Part shown: in pieces, positions 10,575 through 23,436 of the stretch | Numbering within the stretch: the stretch's first letter is position 1 | Layout of the letters: the number at the start of each line of letters is the position of its first letter | NCBI RefSeq assembly: GCF_047948215.1 | Contig: NC_134465.1 | Span: 38,540,153 to 38,604,152 of the forward strand | Direction: 5' to 3' | Origin: Lycorma delicatula | Lineage: Eukaryota > Arthropoda > Insecta > Hemiptera > Fulgoridae | DNA length: 64,000 nucleotides | Notes under the pieces: model-generated | Told to the model about the DNA's origin: nothing | The model's database searches: none | Seen by the model: the letters and a program-made list of their open reading frames with translations, nothing else | Position numbers and translations under genes: made by a program

Positions 10575-12112
10575 TTTTTTATTAATGAATAATCTTTTTA
10601 TTGGTTTCATTAATGGACTTTATTACAAGTTTACTTAGTTGTTCAGCATGTTTTTTATCAGCGTCGTGGAATTAGTAAAAATACAAAACCAGAAAAAATT
10701 TTTTTATAAATAAAAACAATATTGTGGAATCATGTAATTTTATCTTTTTTTCCTGAATCTAGTGTACTGCTCAACTGTTTATAGTGTCAATTTTTTAAAA
10801 AAATTTGACCTTGAGTTTGAAATTCTCAACTTTCTTTAACTTGAATTTAAAAGAAATGTTGACTTTTTTACCCTTAAAATAGTGCTAGAAAAAAATGGCT
10901 CTACTTACAGTATTTTCATGAAAACTACAGCTCCATTTAAGTAAACTTCAAATATTAAGCTAGACCTTTATATTAAGCATTATTTTAATTATAAAAACAA
11001 TATACAGACAAAAAAAGAAAATAACTAGTTAAATATTTAAAATAAAAAATGAGTAAAAAATGTTTTAGAAAGATTTTGGTTAAATTTACTTTCAATAAAA
11101 CTGTATGTGCTGTGTTCTACAACATTTGGCTTCTATTTAAATGGTTTTCATGAAAATATTAAAGTACACGATTTGATTCAGTGGTGATAGATAACTACAA
11201 GATCCTTTCTTTGTATTGTAATTGCTGATAATTACACAAAATATACACTAACGTTTTATTTTTTGTAAATTGTATTCTTAAGTGTCTTTTCTTTGTTACT
11301 TTTAATATGAATAATTATAATTATGTTTTTTTCTCTTCTTAAAAATAGATTCTGTTATAATACATGATGTTGAAGAAATTTTAATGGTTTGAACTTATTA
11401 GAAGAATATGCATAAAACTTAAAAATGTGTAGTTAGCTAATTTCATGTTACATAATTAATTGTATGTTAATTCTAAAATGAGTTAAAAGTGATAACAGTT
11501 GCTTATGCTGATAAGATTAATAATAAAAAGAAAATATTAATATTATTTATTGCTTCTGCCTCAATTGTAAAATCATATGTGGTGTTATTGTTGATTAGAT
11601 TTTATTTATCACTATACTGTATATGTGACATGTAATTTTCTATAATTACATTGTTAAATTAAATATGAATTATGTCAGTTTTTTAAAGTTTCAAGAGCTA
11701 CTACCATTGTAGTTAACTGTTGATAAATGTTACTGTATCTACCTAAAGGAAAACTCATAGTTAGCATTTTTTACTGAACTAACAATGCCATTTTGTTGTT
11801 TGCTTGATTGATAAAGATGAAATTATTTTACACATTGTATTTTATGATGGATGAGAATTTTAAATAAAAATTTACTTTCATTAATTAACAAAAATTATGT
11901 TTTTTAGCATTAAACTTTATGAATACACCACTGCTAGACTGTTTTGAATTATTCTTCAACACACACAAATTATTTATTGAGAATTTGAAGTAGATTTCAG
12001 GCATAACTGTATCCAGATAACTGTTATTGGAGGAGCAATAAAGTTTAACATATTTTATTGTATTTTATTATCATTACTCATGTAATATTTTGTGTAACGG
12101 CTACAAATCATA
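10575..12112. other. AT-rich spacer, no gene recognised
   Basis: Nothing coding or structured is recognised between the mariner and hAT copy B. It is probably part of a large ILRUN upstream intron or the 5' flank. Confidence 0.5.
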
Positions 12113-12120
12113 CTGTATAA

Positions 12121-14411
12121 CAGTGTTTCTCAATCTGGGGTTGCAAAATTAGCCTACAACTTCACACAAACAATAATGAAATCATTTTATGAGAAAAACA
12201 AAATTATTTATAAACATTTTACTTACATTTGTAAGTACACATGTAAAGAAAATGGACCAATGAGATGGTTGCATTTATTTTTAATTTAAATGTTTCTCCA
12301 TAAATGGATCGATCATAGAAACATGGAAAAGCAAAAATTGTTTTTACGTCATAAAAGATGATTCCTGTATTTAGTTTTTGTGCAACCATAGACAAAAAAC
12401 CCTTTACATAGAGGTAAAACGTGGCGAAAGGGATTAATATTTTCAATGCTTCTGTGACTAAATTTCCATATACACTTTGATGAGCAAGGCAAAACATATC
12501 TAAATCTTCACATGTGAATTGTATTTGTAACATTTTATTGACAAGCATTTCGATGAGTTGATTGTAAATCTCTACCGGTAACTTAGAATCAATACCATTT
12601 TCACTAAATGGATTCAATACTCATTTCATGGGGAAATTATTTTTATCTTTTGGGAAATACTCTGCCAACTGAATTTTTAGCTTGCGCAAATGCTTCTTCT
12701 TGCTATCCAAACTGTGAGGTGTAATAGTGTCTTCTTCATTCAGATTTTTCTCAATATATCAGAAGTGAGTAAAAATATACCAAAATTTTTGCTTTGAAGC
12801 CAGATAATCCAGATATTAAGTTCCTTAATGAAAGATTGAACTTCGTCATAAAATGAATATTATGCTCTAGTAAATTCACATTCAGGTCGTTTAGCAAAAA
12901 AACATCAGCTAAGTAAGCCAACATTAACATATAATCATTCTGTAAAAACTTTGAGAATAGGATTTGTTTATCTTTGAAAAATATTAATTCATCTTGCTAT
13001 TCCAATAACCATGTTCCCTGCGATAACCTTCTGACAGAGTATGGAAAAGAAAAGATTTTCTTTTTGCCCAAACAGTCTAATCTGTAATGTTCTAATTTTA
13101 ATAAGATTAACCATTTTTACAACTTTTTGAAGAATTTGTTTGAAAATTTTCGGCTTATTTTTTTGTGGTAAGAGCATGTCTGTGAAGGAAGCAGTGCATC
13201 CATTCCACCCTTTGTGTAAGACAATCTTATAATTTTTTCAGAAATCCACTGTTTTTTCCTGTTCTCATCTTTGTACCATCACTACATACATTAATATATT
13301 TTAACCGTTGTGTGTTATAATTTTTCGTAGCTTCATAAAAAACATCAAGAAAACAATCTCCTGTTGCATGACCACATATTGATTTACAAAACAACATACT
13401 TTCTTTGATTGATCTTCCCTATAGCATTCATATCATGAATTCTATATGCATATCTTATTTATTAAAGCATAAGAACTGAAAAATGTTTTCTGTTGATTCA
13501 TCAAATTGAATACTAAAAAATTCACTTTAACTCGCTAAATTATCTGATCGTGAACATTGGCAGCCATGTCATTAATTCAGCTTGATACTGTGTTGTTAGA
13601 AAGGGGAATGTTTTTTTCAGTTTTTTGCTTCTTCCTTGCCCATTAAAACACTGACCACATCAGTTGCAACAGGCAGTATAATGTTTTCTGCAGTTCTATG
13701 AGGTTTGGACTTTTAGCTACTACTCAATTAAGCTGCTTCAAATTCACTTGTATCAATATAGATTGATTTACAAATAGAAGCTTATTGATTTCTCAAAGTG
13801 TAATTTTTTTTTTCAAAAAATTAAAACTGGGTTGGCTTTTATGATCTGGATGTTTAGTTTACAAGTTCAAATAATTTTGATGGCTTCATGCTTTCATAGG
13901 AGACGACTTGAAAGAAAGCAATGCAACAACATTTTGTGGCTTTCTGTCCAATGAAGTAAAACCTAATTTAAATAAGTGTCATTGTACAATCTTGTCATTT
14001 ACACAGTTACAACATTTGACTGTACACTAAAAAAGTGAAACCTTAATTAAATTTCAATGTAAATACACTTTTAAGACTTAATTAAATGCACCAGCCACAT
14101 GCTTTGCATTCAAAACTAAACTGACATTCTGCAATTCCCTTATACTGCTGAGAGTACAATGTGTATGCTTTCACAGCTAATATTATGCAAGCAGACCAAA
14201 TTACAAGGAGCATGTACACATCGAGTTGGAACCAGTAAATTGCTCATATTTTTACACTTCATGCATGCATGTTCATACCTGTCCCTGGCAATGCAGCTAA
14301 ATTGTTTTTAACTAGGTTTCATTGAGTTGTGGTTGGAAGTCATGAAATATTTATTATATATTTTTTTTTACTTTTTAGGAGTCATGGAACTAAACAGTTT
14401 GAGAATCACTG
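12121..14411 (-). mobile_element. ZBED5-type hAT transposon, copy B, with both ends
   Basis: A 2291-bp element. It begins CAGTGTTTCTCAATCTGGGG (12121-12140) and ends with the inverted counterpart CAGTTTGAGAATCACTG (14395-14411), the classic hAT terminal repeat style. It is flanked by an imperfect 8-bp duplication, CTGTATAA (12113-12120) against CTCTGTAA (14412-14419), 6 of 8 matching. The transposase is on the - strand. The C-terminal exon-like block is the best preserved, and the BED and middle regions are only traceable by comparison with copy A. Confidence 0.88.
12219..12617 (-). pseudogene. hAT transposase C-terminal (dimerisation) region, copy B
   Basis: An open frame of 132 codons on the - strand reads 'NPFSENGIDSKLPVEIYNQL', 'DLDMFCLAHQSVYGNLV' and 'ALKILIPFATFYLY'. 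This is the hAT C-terminal dimerisation domain as in ZBED5/FAM200-type proteins. The expected 'CExGFSALT' block has degraded to 'YVKGFLSMV'. The upstream transposase (12620-13950) is riddled with stops, so this is a fragment of a dead gene. Confidence 0.8.
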
Positions 14412-14419
14412 CTCTGTAA

Positions 14420-17400
14420 GATGTAGAGCTACATTGTTCCCTTTGTAAAATAACGTGAATATTATTATTCATTTATCAAAATCTAGTAAAATTCTATAAA
14501 GATATCAAATATTTTATAGAAAATATTACCATTTCACAGTTTTCATTGGTAGATAAATACTGTCGGCAATTGTTTGTAATAATTTCACTTTCTGCTTAAT
14601 TTAAATTTTCTGTAAATTTCTAAGAATTGACTTTATTTTCATGATTTTTATTTTATATAAAGCTGATGAAACATAAAGCCAGAGATAAACTGTTATTTAA
14701 ATAGTGTGTACTTAACAGCAAAACCTATTTTTAATGGAACTTGCAGAAGGAAATTATTTATCAGAGTTATTGAAATCTTAGCTATGTTCTCATTCAAAGT
14801 AGTGCTACTCATAAAAAACATTTTAGCCATAAAAAACGTTTTTTTGGTATTTATATGCAGGATCCTTTTTATAAAAAATAAGTAATAAAATAATGATGAT
14901 AGCACAAAAAATTAAACTGGCTGTGTTCCTCTGTATATTTTAGTAAAGATTTCTGGGGGACAGGAATTAAAGCAAACAAAATTTGATATAATTCTCTTAT
15001 AAAGTAGTTTTTGAGATTCTGTAGCCTGAGTGAAACCTATCCTGGTTGAACTGTTCAAATTCTTTGTTGGGACCTTTGATGAATTACATATTATGATGCA
15101 GAATAATAACACCCTTTCACCCTTTGCAAGCAGCCCAAATAATTTTTTTTTATTGATTTTTTAATCATTTCAATTATGTTATTTATTTCCTATTTTCCAT
15201 GAATTGTGTAAGGAAAACCCGGCAAACGCTGTAGACATGATTTTTTTTTTAAGTGCCTGCTTAAAGTTTTTTGACTAATTAAATGAGTATGCATCCACTG
15301 TTTGGACACATTTTAACCATGATACTCTCCCAGTCACAGCTGTCTAAAAATATTCTTCATTATCTACATCAGTTAGTTTTGATATTTACCTAGCATGGAA
15401 CTTAAACAGAACCTGGCAAGTCTTGTTCTGATTCTATAAAGTTGATTTCAAAGCACCATATCACATTTCATTAGTAACTTTTTGAAGTTCATCATTCATG
15501 ATTGAGCATCGTTCTTTCCCTTTTTCATTTTACAAATTTCTAGCATCCTATTTCTCACAGTATTTCTAGAATTCCTCTCGCACTACTGTCTCTTATAAGT
15601 TATTACTAAAAATGTGACACGATTGTCATCTATCTCTGTAGTACCGCTTCCTTCTATTTGTCAAAAATCAAAATATACCATACATCTCATATCAGTTTAA
15701 GCAACTGCTATTTTATCAATGTTTCTCTGGCAACCATTTAATTTTCAATTACCAATTAAGAGTCGCAAATAACCATTATATATGTGCATTGAGGAAGATC
15801 AAAGATTTGAAACTGAAAGTAGTGATTTTTATGTAGTTTGATTACTGTCCTTGTAGAAGTCTTAACAAGAAACCTGTTGTTAATTTCAGTAATATTATTT
15901 ATTACTTGGGAGCCTGTGCAAGTTGTTATGAAAGAGAATTCGTTTGGACCTTATGTTTACCAAAGGAAAATATAAGAAAATAATATCTTCAAAATTATAA
16001 AAATGATAGGAAGTAAGGATCTGATGTCATGTAGTTATGTCTGATATTTCACTCTCACTATTAATAATGTAAGCTTTCTTTTTTCTTACGTTATTATGTT
16101 AAAAATAAAATATCAGTTGTTTTTCCTCAATAATTTTAATGAGATATTAAGTAGAGTGAATTAAACACTGCATAAAAAGTAATTGATTGAAGAAAAAAAA
16201 TATTTATGAACATAAGTGTCTGTTCAAGGTACTTTTTTTGTACATTTTTTAGACACAGCTAAAATCAGAAGAAGACTGTCTACCTACTTAGAAGTATTCC
16301 CCTCCTGAAGTGATCTAATGATTTGGATAACATTGCCACTCCTGGAAGTAATCCTGCTAGGTCTCTTGGGATTGTGTATAAGCTATCTGTGAATTTTTAA
16401 AAATCATCTTCGAACATCTCAAATCATCATTATTTGAAAGATGATTTAAGAGAAAATGGTTATCTTAAAACATATGTAGCAGTTTTCTATTTCTTGAACT
16501 GTAAAATGATCAGAACACATGATTTCATGAACATAAGCACGTGAGTTGTTTATACTGTTTGAAATGATGTTTACCTTTCACCATAAACTATTTTTATTGT
16601 TTATGTCTTTCTGAAAATGTTCCCTGACTTTGTTAAAAGTCAATTTAATGTTGATTTGCATTAATATCATGGCCACGTGAATATCACAGAACAACAGATT
16701 AGCATGAACACACAGGGTTATAGTTCAATGAATAACTGCACTACAATCATGGCATATAATTGCAGTATAGAATCATGGCACTGATTAGACATGATGAATT
16801 TCACTACCTGGTACCATTGACTGGACAACACTATAAATTTGTATCTGTGAACTACATAAAAAGTTCAGAAACGTATTGAAATTTAACAACAACTTAACCA
16901 CCAAACACATCAACAAAAAAACCTAAAAAACTATACTGATAATAGACTATCATGGTATCCCGCTTCATCAGTCTGTACATAATTTTATAATTACATCAAC
17001 AAATAACAAAAAAAAAATAGACTTAAAAATATAGAAAATAACACTTAACAACTACAAAATTTGTAACAACACAACTTCATTGTCATTACTGAAATGATGT
17101 AAATTTAAAATGTTATACATCGACGTTCATAAACATTGTTATCAAGTGCTACCTACTATTGGACCATTCTATTATTCTACTATACTGCTATCTACTATTC
17201 TACAGTTATAGAATTATAAACTGATTGATGATTATTAATAAATAATTTAATTTTATAAAAGTGTGAGCACATAGCGACTAAAAAATATTATAATAAAGAT
17301 GTTAATGAATTAATCAATAAATGTCAATTTAAACATAATAGAATGAAAAAATTATAGCACTAGAAGAGAAAAAACCGTATAATATACCATTGCGGTACAA

Positions 17401-18018
17401 ATGGTAAACTCGGTTATAAAATTGTTTTGAAAATTAACAATAAAAAATACAGTAATTAATAAATCTTAATTGTATTATTAATAAGCTAGGCATTTTCTTG
17501 GAAAATAGATTGCAGAGAGCAAAATTATAAAAAATTCTGTACAGAAATGACAAAATTAAAAAAATAATGCTTTCAGGAACAATACAGCAAATAAAAACCT
17601 AATTACTCTGATTACATTATGGGAAATGAACACAAATTGTCAAGCACAGAAAACTTATACTAATGTTAGGAATCTTAAATTCAAAATTTAAGATTAGATT
17701 GGATTAACCGAATAATATATTTGATTTAAATTATTCAAATGTATATTTAAAATATATATTCAGATTATGGTTTTGGAAACATTAGTTTCATTATTTACTA
17801 ATAGATTGTAATATTTTTGCAATAGTTCATTTTATAATAGTGACTGGAGATGATAAACATATATCTCCAAATTTATAATATTCAGATACTAGATACTAAA
17901 AACAAGAAACAGTAAGTGAAAAGAATTATTTTTGGTAGATGTGTTTGTGTGTACGTGTGTGATCATATTTATATATATGCTTGCTTTTGTGTATTTATCC
18001 AATGTTTTGCTGTTTCAG
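14420..18018. other. AT-rich DNA, probable ILRUN intron, nothing recognised
   Basis: This ends at a clear splice acceptor (TTTCAG at 18013-18018). I looked for the exon encoding the ILRUN N-terminus (UBA-like domain) and did not find it, so it probably lies before the window. Two neighbouring - strand frames at 14693-14905 and 14912-15112 are open, but they resemble no family I know. Confidence 0.5.
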
Positions 18019-18138
18019 GAACTTACAGGCAGCTGTTTGTTCGTATTTTGATTTTGAATCTCCATTTAAATTGCCTTCTATGATGTTAGTGCGTGATGAA
18101 ATTAGTGATGAAAGTCTTACCTTCCCTCCATTAACTAA
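18019..18138 (+). CDS. ILRUN: ILRUN (C6orf106) internal coding exon, end of UBA-like domain
   Basis: Acceptor TTTCAG ends at 18018, and the donor is GTAAGT at 18139-18144. The first base completes a Trp codon (TG|G), then the frame reads 'NLQAAVCSYFDFESPFKLPS' and 'LVRDEISDESLTFPPLTK'. Human ILRUN has 'NLQAAIGAYYDFES' at the same place, just after its UBA-like helix bundle. ILRUN is a small conserved animal protein with a UBA-like domain and an NBR1-like Ig fold, reported to restrain antiviral transcription through IRF3/p300. That role comes from the mammalian protein. The exon ends in phase 2 and joins the next one with the reading frame kept. The start codon exon is outside the window. Confidence 0.9.
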
Positions 18139-20098
18139 GTAAGTTGTTGTGTGCAAATATTGATTTTTATGTATATGCAGGTTTTTTTTTTTTTTGTATA
18201 AACATTTGTGCTGTTGTTATCCATCCCTTGTTGTGTACATTAATCTTTTAAATATCTTATCTAATTATAATAAAATCAAAAGCTCAGATCTTTTAGATCC
18301 AATTGATAAGATCTTTTTATACCAAATTTTTTATTGACACTTCTTACTTATGTTTCTGTCCATTTTACAAAATGTTACTGAATTTTGATGGAGTGCCATT
18401 GTACATGAACCGCACATCGGCTCTTGCTCAAGGTGTATACAACAAATCTAGGGGTATTAGTTTAAAAAAAAATCTAAACTTTACTGTTTAAACACAATGG
18501 AAGGAAGTGTGCCCCTGCTAATTTTCCCTTAATTTTAATACTAAACTGTTCTTAATGACGAATAGGAATTTCCTTATATTTTATCCAAATGTCTTGTTAC
18601 AATGATTTTTATACTCTATCTCAAATGGATTTCATTTTCACTTTGACTTCTCAATAGTCAGTCATCTGTAGAATTCTTTTCTATGTGGTAACCTGTTAGC
18701 AAACGGTTTTGTACCTCACTGTGATTGAAATGATGTGGTTGATGTTCATGAATTGTACTCCATATCTTCGTGCAGTTTTCTTTTTTGCATAGGAGATTTT
18801 TCAGGTGCTTGTCGCTAGATGTTCTCCAAGATTTTCAAAAATTTGTCAACTGAATGTTTTTCAACATTGAGATATGGACAGATCTTTTTTGTTGGAGAGA
18901 TTACCAGCTTGTCCTAAATGAAGATAAATAGCATCAAATCAGAAATCTTCTGAAGATTTTTTTTTTTTGTTAAGCCACCTTGCTCCAACAGAATTTCTCT
19001 AAGTTCTTCTATGCGTTAAATTGATATCCACACCTTCGTTGTTAAAAGTCAGCATTATTTGAAAAAACTTGGAAATTCAGTCAGTATTACCAGTTGTAAA
19101 GATTAGCTGTTTTTGTTTTCTGTATTAAAGAAAGTGAGCAGCAGTGCTGTAAAAATACAGAAGAAAAGTGTGATTGTTATACCTTAGTTTAATAAAAGTT
19201 TCTTTCCTTTGTTAGAGGTTATATTATTAGAAAGTTAGGAATAAAATAATATGTCATCATTGTCAAAATATATTTTTATATTTAAGCCTAAAAAATTACT
19301 TTTTAAATTACAGCAACTAGTATTTATTTATTTATCATTCACATTATATAGATAGTTTTTCGCATTTTTATTGATGTAAATGTCTGCCGAGGCATTTGCA
19401 TTGGTGGCATCCTGACTGAAGCCTGGCTGATGACTATGAGATGTAATCAGTTAGAAAGTCTAAAGACGACATCTGGTAAAGCCCCTCAAGGCTCAGAATA
19501 GAAGAGGGTGATGTGGCGACTGGAATCACCACAAAGTGGTGGGTGTCTTCCCTTGCGGGGTTGGGATGTTACCTAATAAAATATAACTTGATTAAACTGA
19601 TAGTTATTAAGACTGTTCATTCAGAAATTGAATGGATTGTGATTTTGGAATTTTGAAAAGTAAAAAAAAAGAGATTAATTTGTTTCACAGAGAAATTTAA
19701 ATTTAATTTATGTTTAAAAAGGCAGACAGGCATTTTTAGATATGTTAAATGGAATTTTGTTTACCGCTTTCTGAAGTAGTGCTGTTTGTTTGTCATTCTT
19801 TGTTCGTACCTTACTTTATTAATGAGAGAAAGAAAAATGGAAGTAGTTGTATATGTAAGCATGTATTGTACTTTTGGTTTCATTTGAGTTGAAAGTCATT
19901 TTACTTTCGGCACCATTATTATGATAAATTATATTAAAATAAAGAAATATATTTTATCTTCAGTATCACGGTCCCCGTATTCACATTTTATTGACACGTA
20001 AAAATGTATGAAACAAAGACGAGGAATTATGCAAATTGTGAAATGTTTTCTACTTTTATAATTTTGCATTTTAAGTAGTGTTGTTTTGTTACCTGTAG
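18139..20098 (+). other. ILRUN: ILRUN intron
   Basis: Bounded by GTAAGT (18139) and CTGTAG (20093-20098). Mostly AT-rich with no gene. A GC-richer patch at about 19385-19575 looks like the tail of an unidentified repeat. A weakly similar stretch (shared GTGTCTTCC...GGGGTC.GGATG pattern) is at 29180-29215. Confidence 0.75.
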
Positions 20099-20328
20099 AT
20101 TCAGTAAAATTTGGACAGTACAGAATAGCGGTGATGAAAATTGGCCTATCGGTTGTTGCCTACAATTTGCCGGTGGGGATCGTATGTCGACTTGTGAAAG
20201 AATACCGGCACCGGCATTAGGTGCACATTGTACAGCTCACCTTGCAGTGGAACTTACTACACCCGATAGACCAGGAGTTTATCAAAGCAAATGGCGTATG
20301 GTTACACCTACCGGTTCATATTTTGGAG
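20099..20328 (+). CDS. ILRUN: ILRUN coding exon, NBR1-like Ig domain (first part)
   Basis: Acceptor CTGTAG ends at 20098 and the donor GT is at 20329. The first base completes Lys, then 'FSKIWTVQNSGDENWPIGCC', 'LQFAGGDRMSTCERIPAPAL', and 'DRPGVYQSKWRMVTPTGSYF' followed by Gly and the first base of an Asp codon. This is the FW/NBR1-like beta-sandwich domain: compare human ILRUN 'FVKTWRIQNSGAEAWPPG', 'LKYVGGDQF' and 'GMYQGQWRMCT'. The conserved Trp residues (W in KIW, NWP, KWRM) and the GGD turn are all present. No stop or shift is seen. Codon use and preservation contrast with the decayed transposons around it, so this is a live gene. Confidence 0.95.
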
Positions 20329-21101
20329 GTGCGATTAATTTCTTTTTATTATTACTTTCATATTTATTGTTTATTTGTTAATTATAATTACTGACATGTA
20401 TGTAAATTAAGATACATATTGAAAGATAATTAAGATACATATCAATGAAAAATCTGATATTTAGATAAAAACTGACCGACTTCTTCTGGCGACCGATTGA
20501 TTTATAGAACCTCTGAGACTAACAATTTTCATTGCATTAAAGAGGCTACAACTTTTTCCATGCTACAGAAGAACACAGTTACTTCATTTCCAGTATATAA
20601 ACTTGTACTAAATGTTTACATTATTTAAAAAAATTAATTAATATTTATTTATTTATTTAATATCAGTTTGTTGGCCAATAATAATCATTATGAAGAGTGA
20701 AATTTGTAACGTATAAAAATGTCTTCTCCGGCAGGGACTCAGGTCAGAACACCAGGATGAAAGACAAGAAATATTATCGCTTTGACATGATGGTCTGCTT
20801 ATTCTTATCATTTTAAGAATATCAATATATTTTTATTAGTCTGTTTTGGTTATAGCTGTCTTAAGGTGAAGCACAGTACTTTTTTTGACGATGCTCATTG
20901 TTACATAACATCTAAAAACACACGTACAATGCGTATTTAAGACTTATAAAATTACAAACATGTATAATCACATTTATCTTATAACATGCAGTCATAAAGT
21001 TAACTTTTTTTGGTAAAAAAGTTGACATCATATCATAGCACTGTCATCTTTGATTACAGGGTTTGTTTATATGCTTTTGATGTCAACTGTGTTAAATGAT
21101 G

Positions 21102-21142
<41 letters not shown>

Positions 21143-23275
21143 CATTTATTGTATTTTCTTAATCGGATAAATTGTTTAAATTAAAAATACGGTATTGTTT
21201 TATACAATATATATTTTAATATTAAAACCTGCACTAGTTTCACTTATAATCATATACTATTTGAAGTGTACACACCACTGATCTGAGGACTAGCCATCAG
21301 TTGTGCTTTGCTGACAAATAAGCAGCTTAATATACTTTTAGTAACTTAATATGAAACTTCATTATTTGTGCACAAAATGGATCGGTTATATTTAACTATC
21401 AAATTCATAAATAAAAATATATTTGCACCATTAACAGCTCTGTTTTCATTATTGGAACTTATTGCCTTAAAAGATGTGATTAACTTTGAACTATTTTGCA
21501 TTTTAGAATTTTCTATGAGCGTTGTGGATTTTTGAAACAAAATGCCAGTTTTTACCACTAATAGTGTATGACACACTATAGAAAAATCTTGTTTACAAAC
21601 TGAAAATTATGAAATCTGATTAACTAGCCTCCAAAAATAAAACTATGATTTTTTTTTTTTTTTATCTACTATTTCTAACACTTAGTTTGTTTTCTCTACC
21701 CTTACTAATATCTTTTAACTTTGAAATTCTTTTGCCACCGAAGAAAATATTTTGTCATTCACTATTAAAATGATGGATTTTTAACATAAAGTTCAATCTG
21801 ACCTAGTTACACTGATTCGCAAAAAGAAAAAAAAATTAAAACTTTACAAAATATAATACTCAGACTATGGAAAACTGCAACGTAACTAAGAAACTAATAT
21901 ACACACAATAGAAAGAAATAATAACTGCTACTGTTCAACATTATTAGTTCCACTACATCCCAGATTACTTATAGATGCATGTAACTGCATATACAATGGC
22001 AGGGTATGCTGTTGCCAACTTTGATCGGGATAGATATACACTTCCATCCATCAATCTGAAATGTGGAACTACATCAGATGAGTGATCAGATCATCTCCAA
22101 ATTGATTATCCAGATATGGAATATACATTTGTGTAGTAAAAACCTGGTTAGTATTTTTTAATTCTGTTCTTTCCTTCAAGCAATTTATTATATTAGTTTC
22201 AATGAGTTTGGACCTTGTTTTATCAGGATTCGGGTCAAATGCTGACCAAACCCTGATTATGGATAATCTGAATTATAAGATTACAAATTCTAATATTACA
22301 GAATTTGTAATATCACATCTTAAAAAGACCTGATTGTTTATAATATCAAACAAAGGTCAAAACCTTGTTTGTAAATATATATATGTATGTATGGGCCTCA
22401 AAATGATTTAAAAACTTGAGTATAAGTTTCATTGAATTTGGATATACTTTTGTTGAAGATCAAAAAGAGATACTGTTTAACTTTTAATGTTTAGTAATGA
22501 TTTTAATTGAAGAAATGAATTTCCAATTCAGGGTATTAGCTAAACTTGTGAATTCTGAAAATTTGCAGGAGCTGAGTTGCAATCCTGGTAATGGATGCTG
22601 TCAGAAGGAGTTTGGTATCTGATACATTTTATTTTTTATTAAATAAGGATGAACAATTACAAATGGGTTGTTACTGCTCAAAATCTGTGACCATAAAAAT
22701 CTTGTACTACAACTGAATTACTGAAACTATAATTTTTACAAAAATTTCCAGCAAAAAATGTTATAGAATAAAGACAGATCAAATTATAGAAGAATGCAGT
22801 ACATACCAGACGAGAGCTAACTTAAAAGGATGAATTTGAGTACCTCATTATACTCTAATCATAGAAATTGTATTAAAGTAATTGTAAAAAATTTATGTTG
22901 CTATGGCATGAATCAACTTAATTCACAATTTAGCTAATAAAGAATTGGTTGATTGTATCAGTTGCAGTTGAATTGTAAGTGCAGTAAGAAACCTGTATAA
23001 AATTCATTTTATCATTTGCCAAAAAGAAAATGGATTGTAGCTTATTTATTGTTTATTATACCTTTTACAGATTGTGTTAGCGCACATTTCTGCCTATGAT
23101 AAACCGTTATAAAATTGTTTAATCGACCGTTTAATGGTATTGTGTGATATCGAGATAAGTGAGAAGAAATTGTTTTTGGTTAAAAATTCTCAAAAAATTT
23201 AATAATGCATAAAATTTATTTTTTGGCTAAAGTTGTCTTAGATTTTTGTGAATATTTATTTATGTTTATTTATAG
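20329..23275 (+). other. ILRUN: ILRUN intron with a TA microsatellite
   Basis: Bounded by the donor at 20329 and the acceptor TATAG ending at 23275. No gene is recognised inside. A pure (TA)n run occupies 21105-21135. The open frame on the - strand at 21346-21576 has no recognisable similarity. Confidence 0.75.
21105..21135. repeat. (TA)n microsatellite
   Basis: Uninterrupted alternating TA for about 31 bp. Confidence 0.95.
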
Positions 23276-23436
23276 ATATAATATGGATGATAGTAACAGT
23301 TACTGAGGAAAGTACAACTAGTGAATTAACACAACAGTTGTCGCATTTGACTGCTCTCGGTTCACCTCCTTCACAGCTAGCAGATTCTTCTAGACTTAAT
23401 AACCCATTTGGAATGTCCAGTCATTTACATTATCAG
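23276..23436 (+). CDS. ILRUN: ILRUN coding exon, end of Ig domain and linker
   Basis: After the acceptor the frame continues the split Asp codon as 'DIIWMIVTVTEE', the last strand of the NBR1-like domain (human: DVIWVILSV). 'ELTQQLSHLTALGSPPSQ' and 'SRLNNPFGMSSHLHYQ' follow. The 'TQQLSxF/L' and 'NPF' motifs are conserved in ILRUN proteins. The donor is CAG|GTGAAA at 23436/23437, phase 0. Confidence 0.93.
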
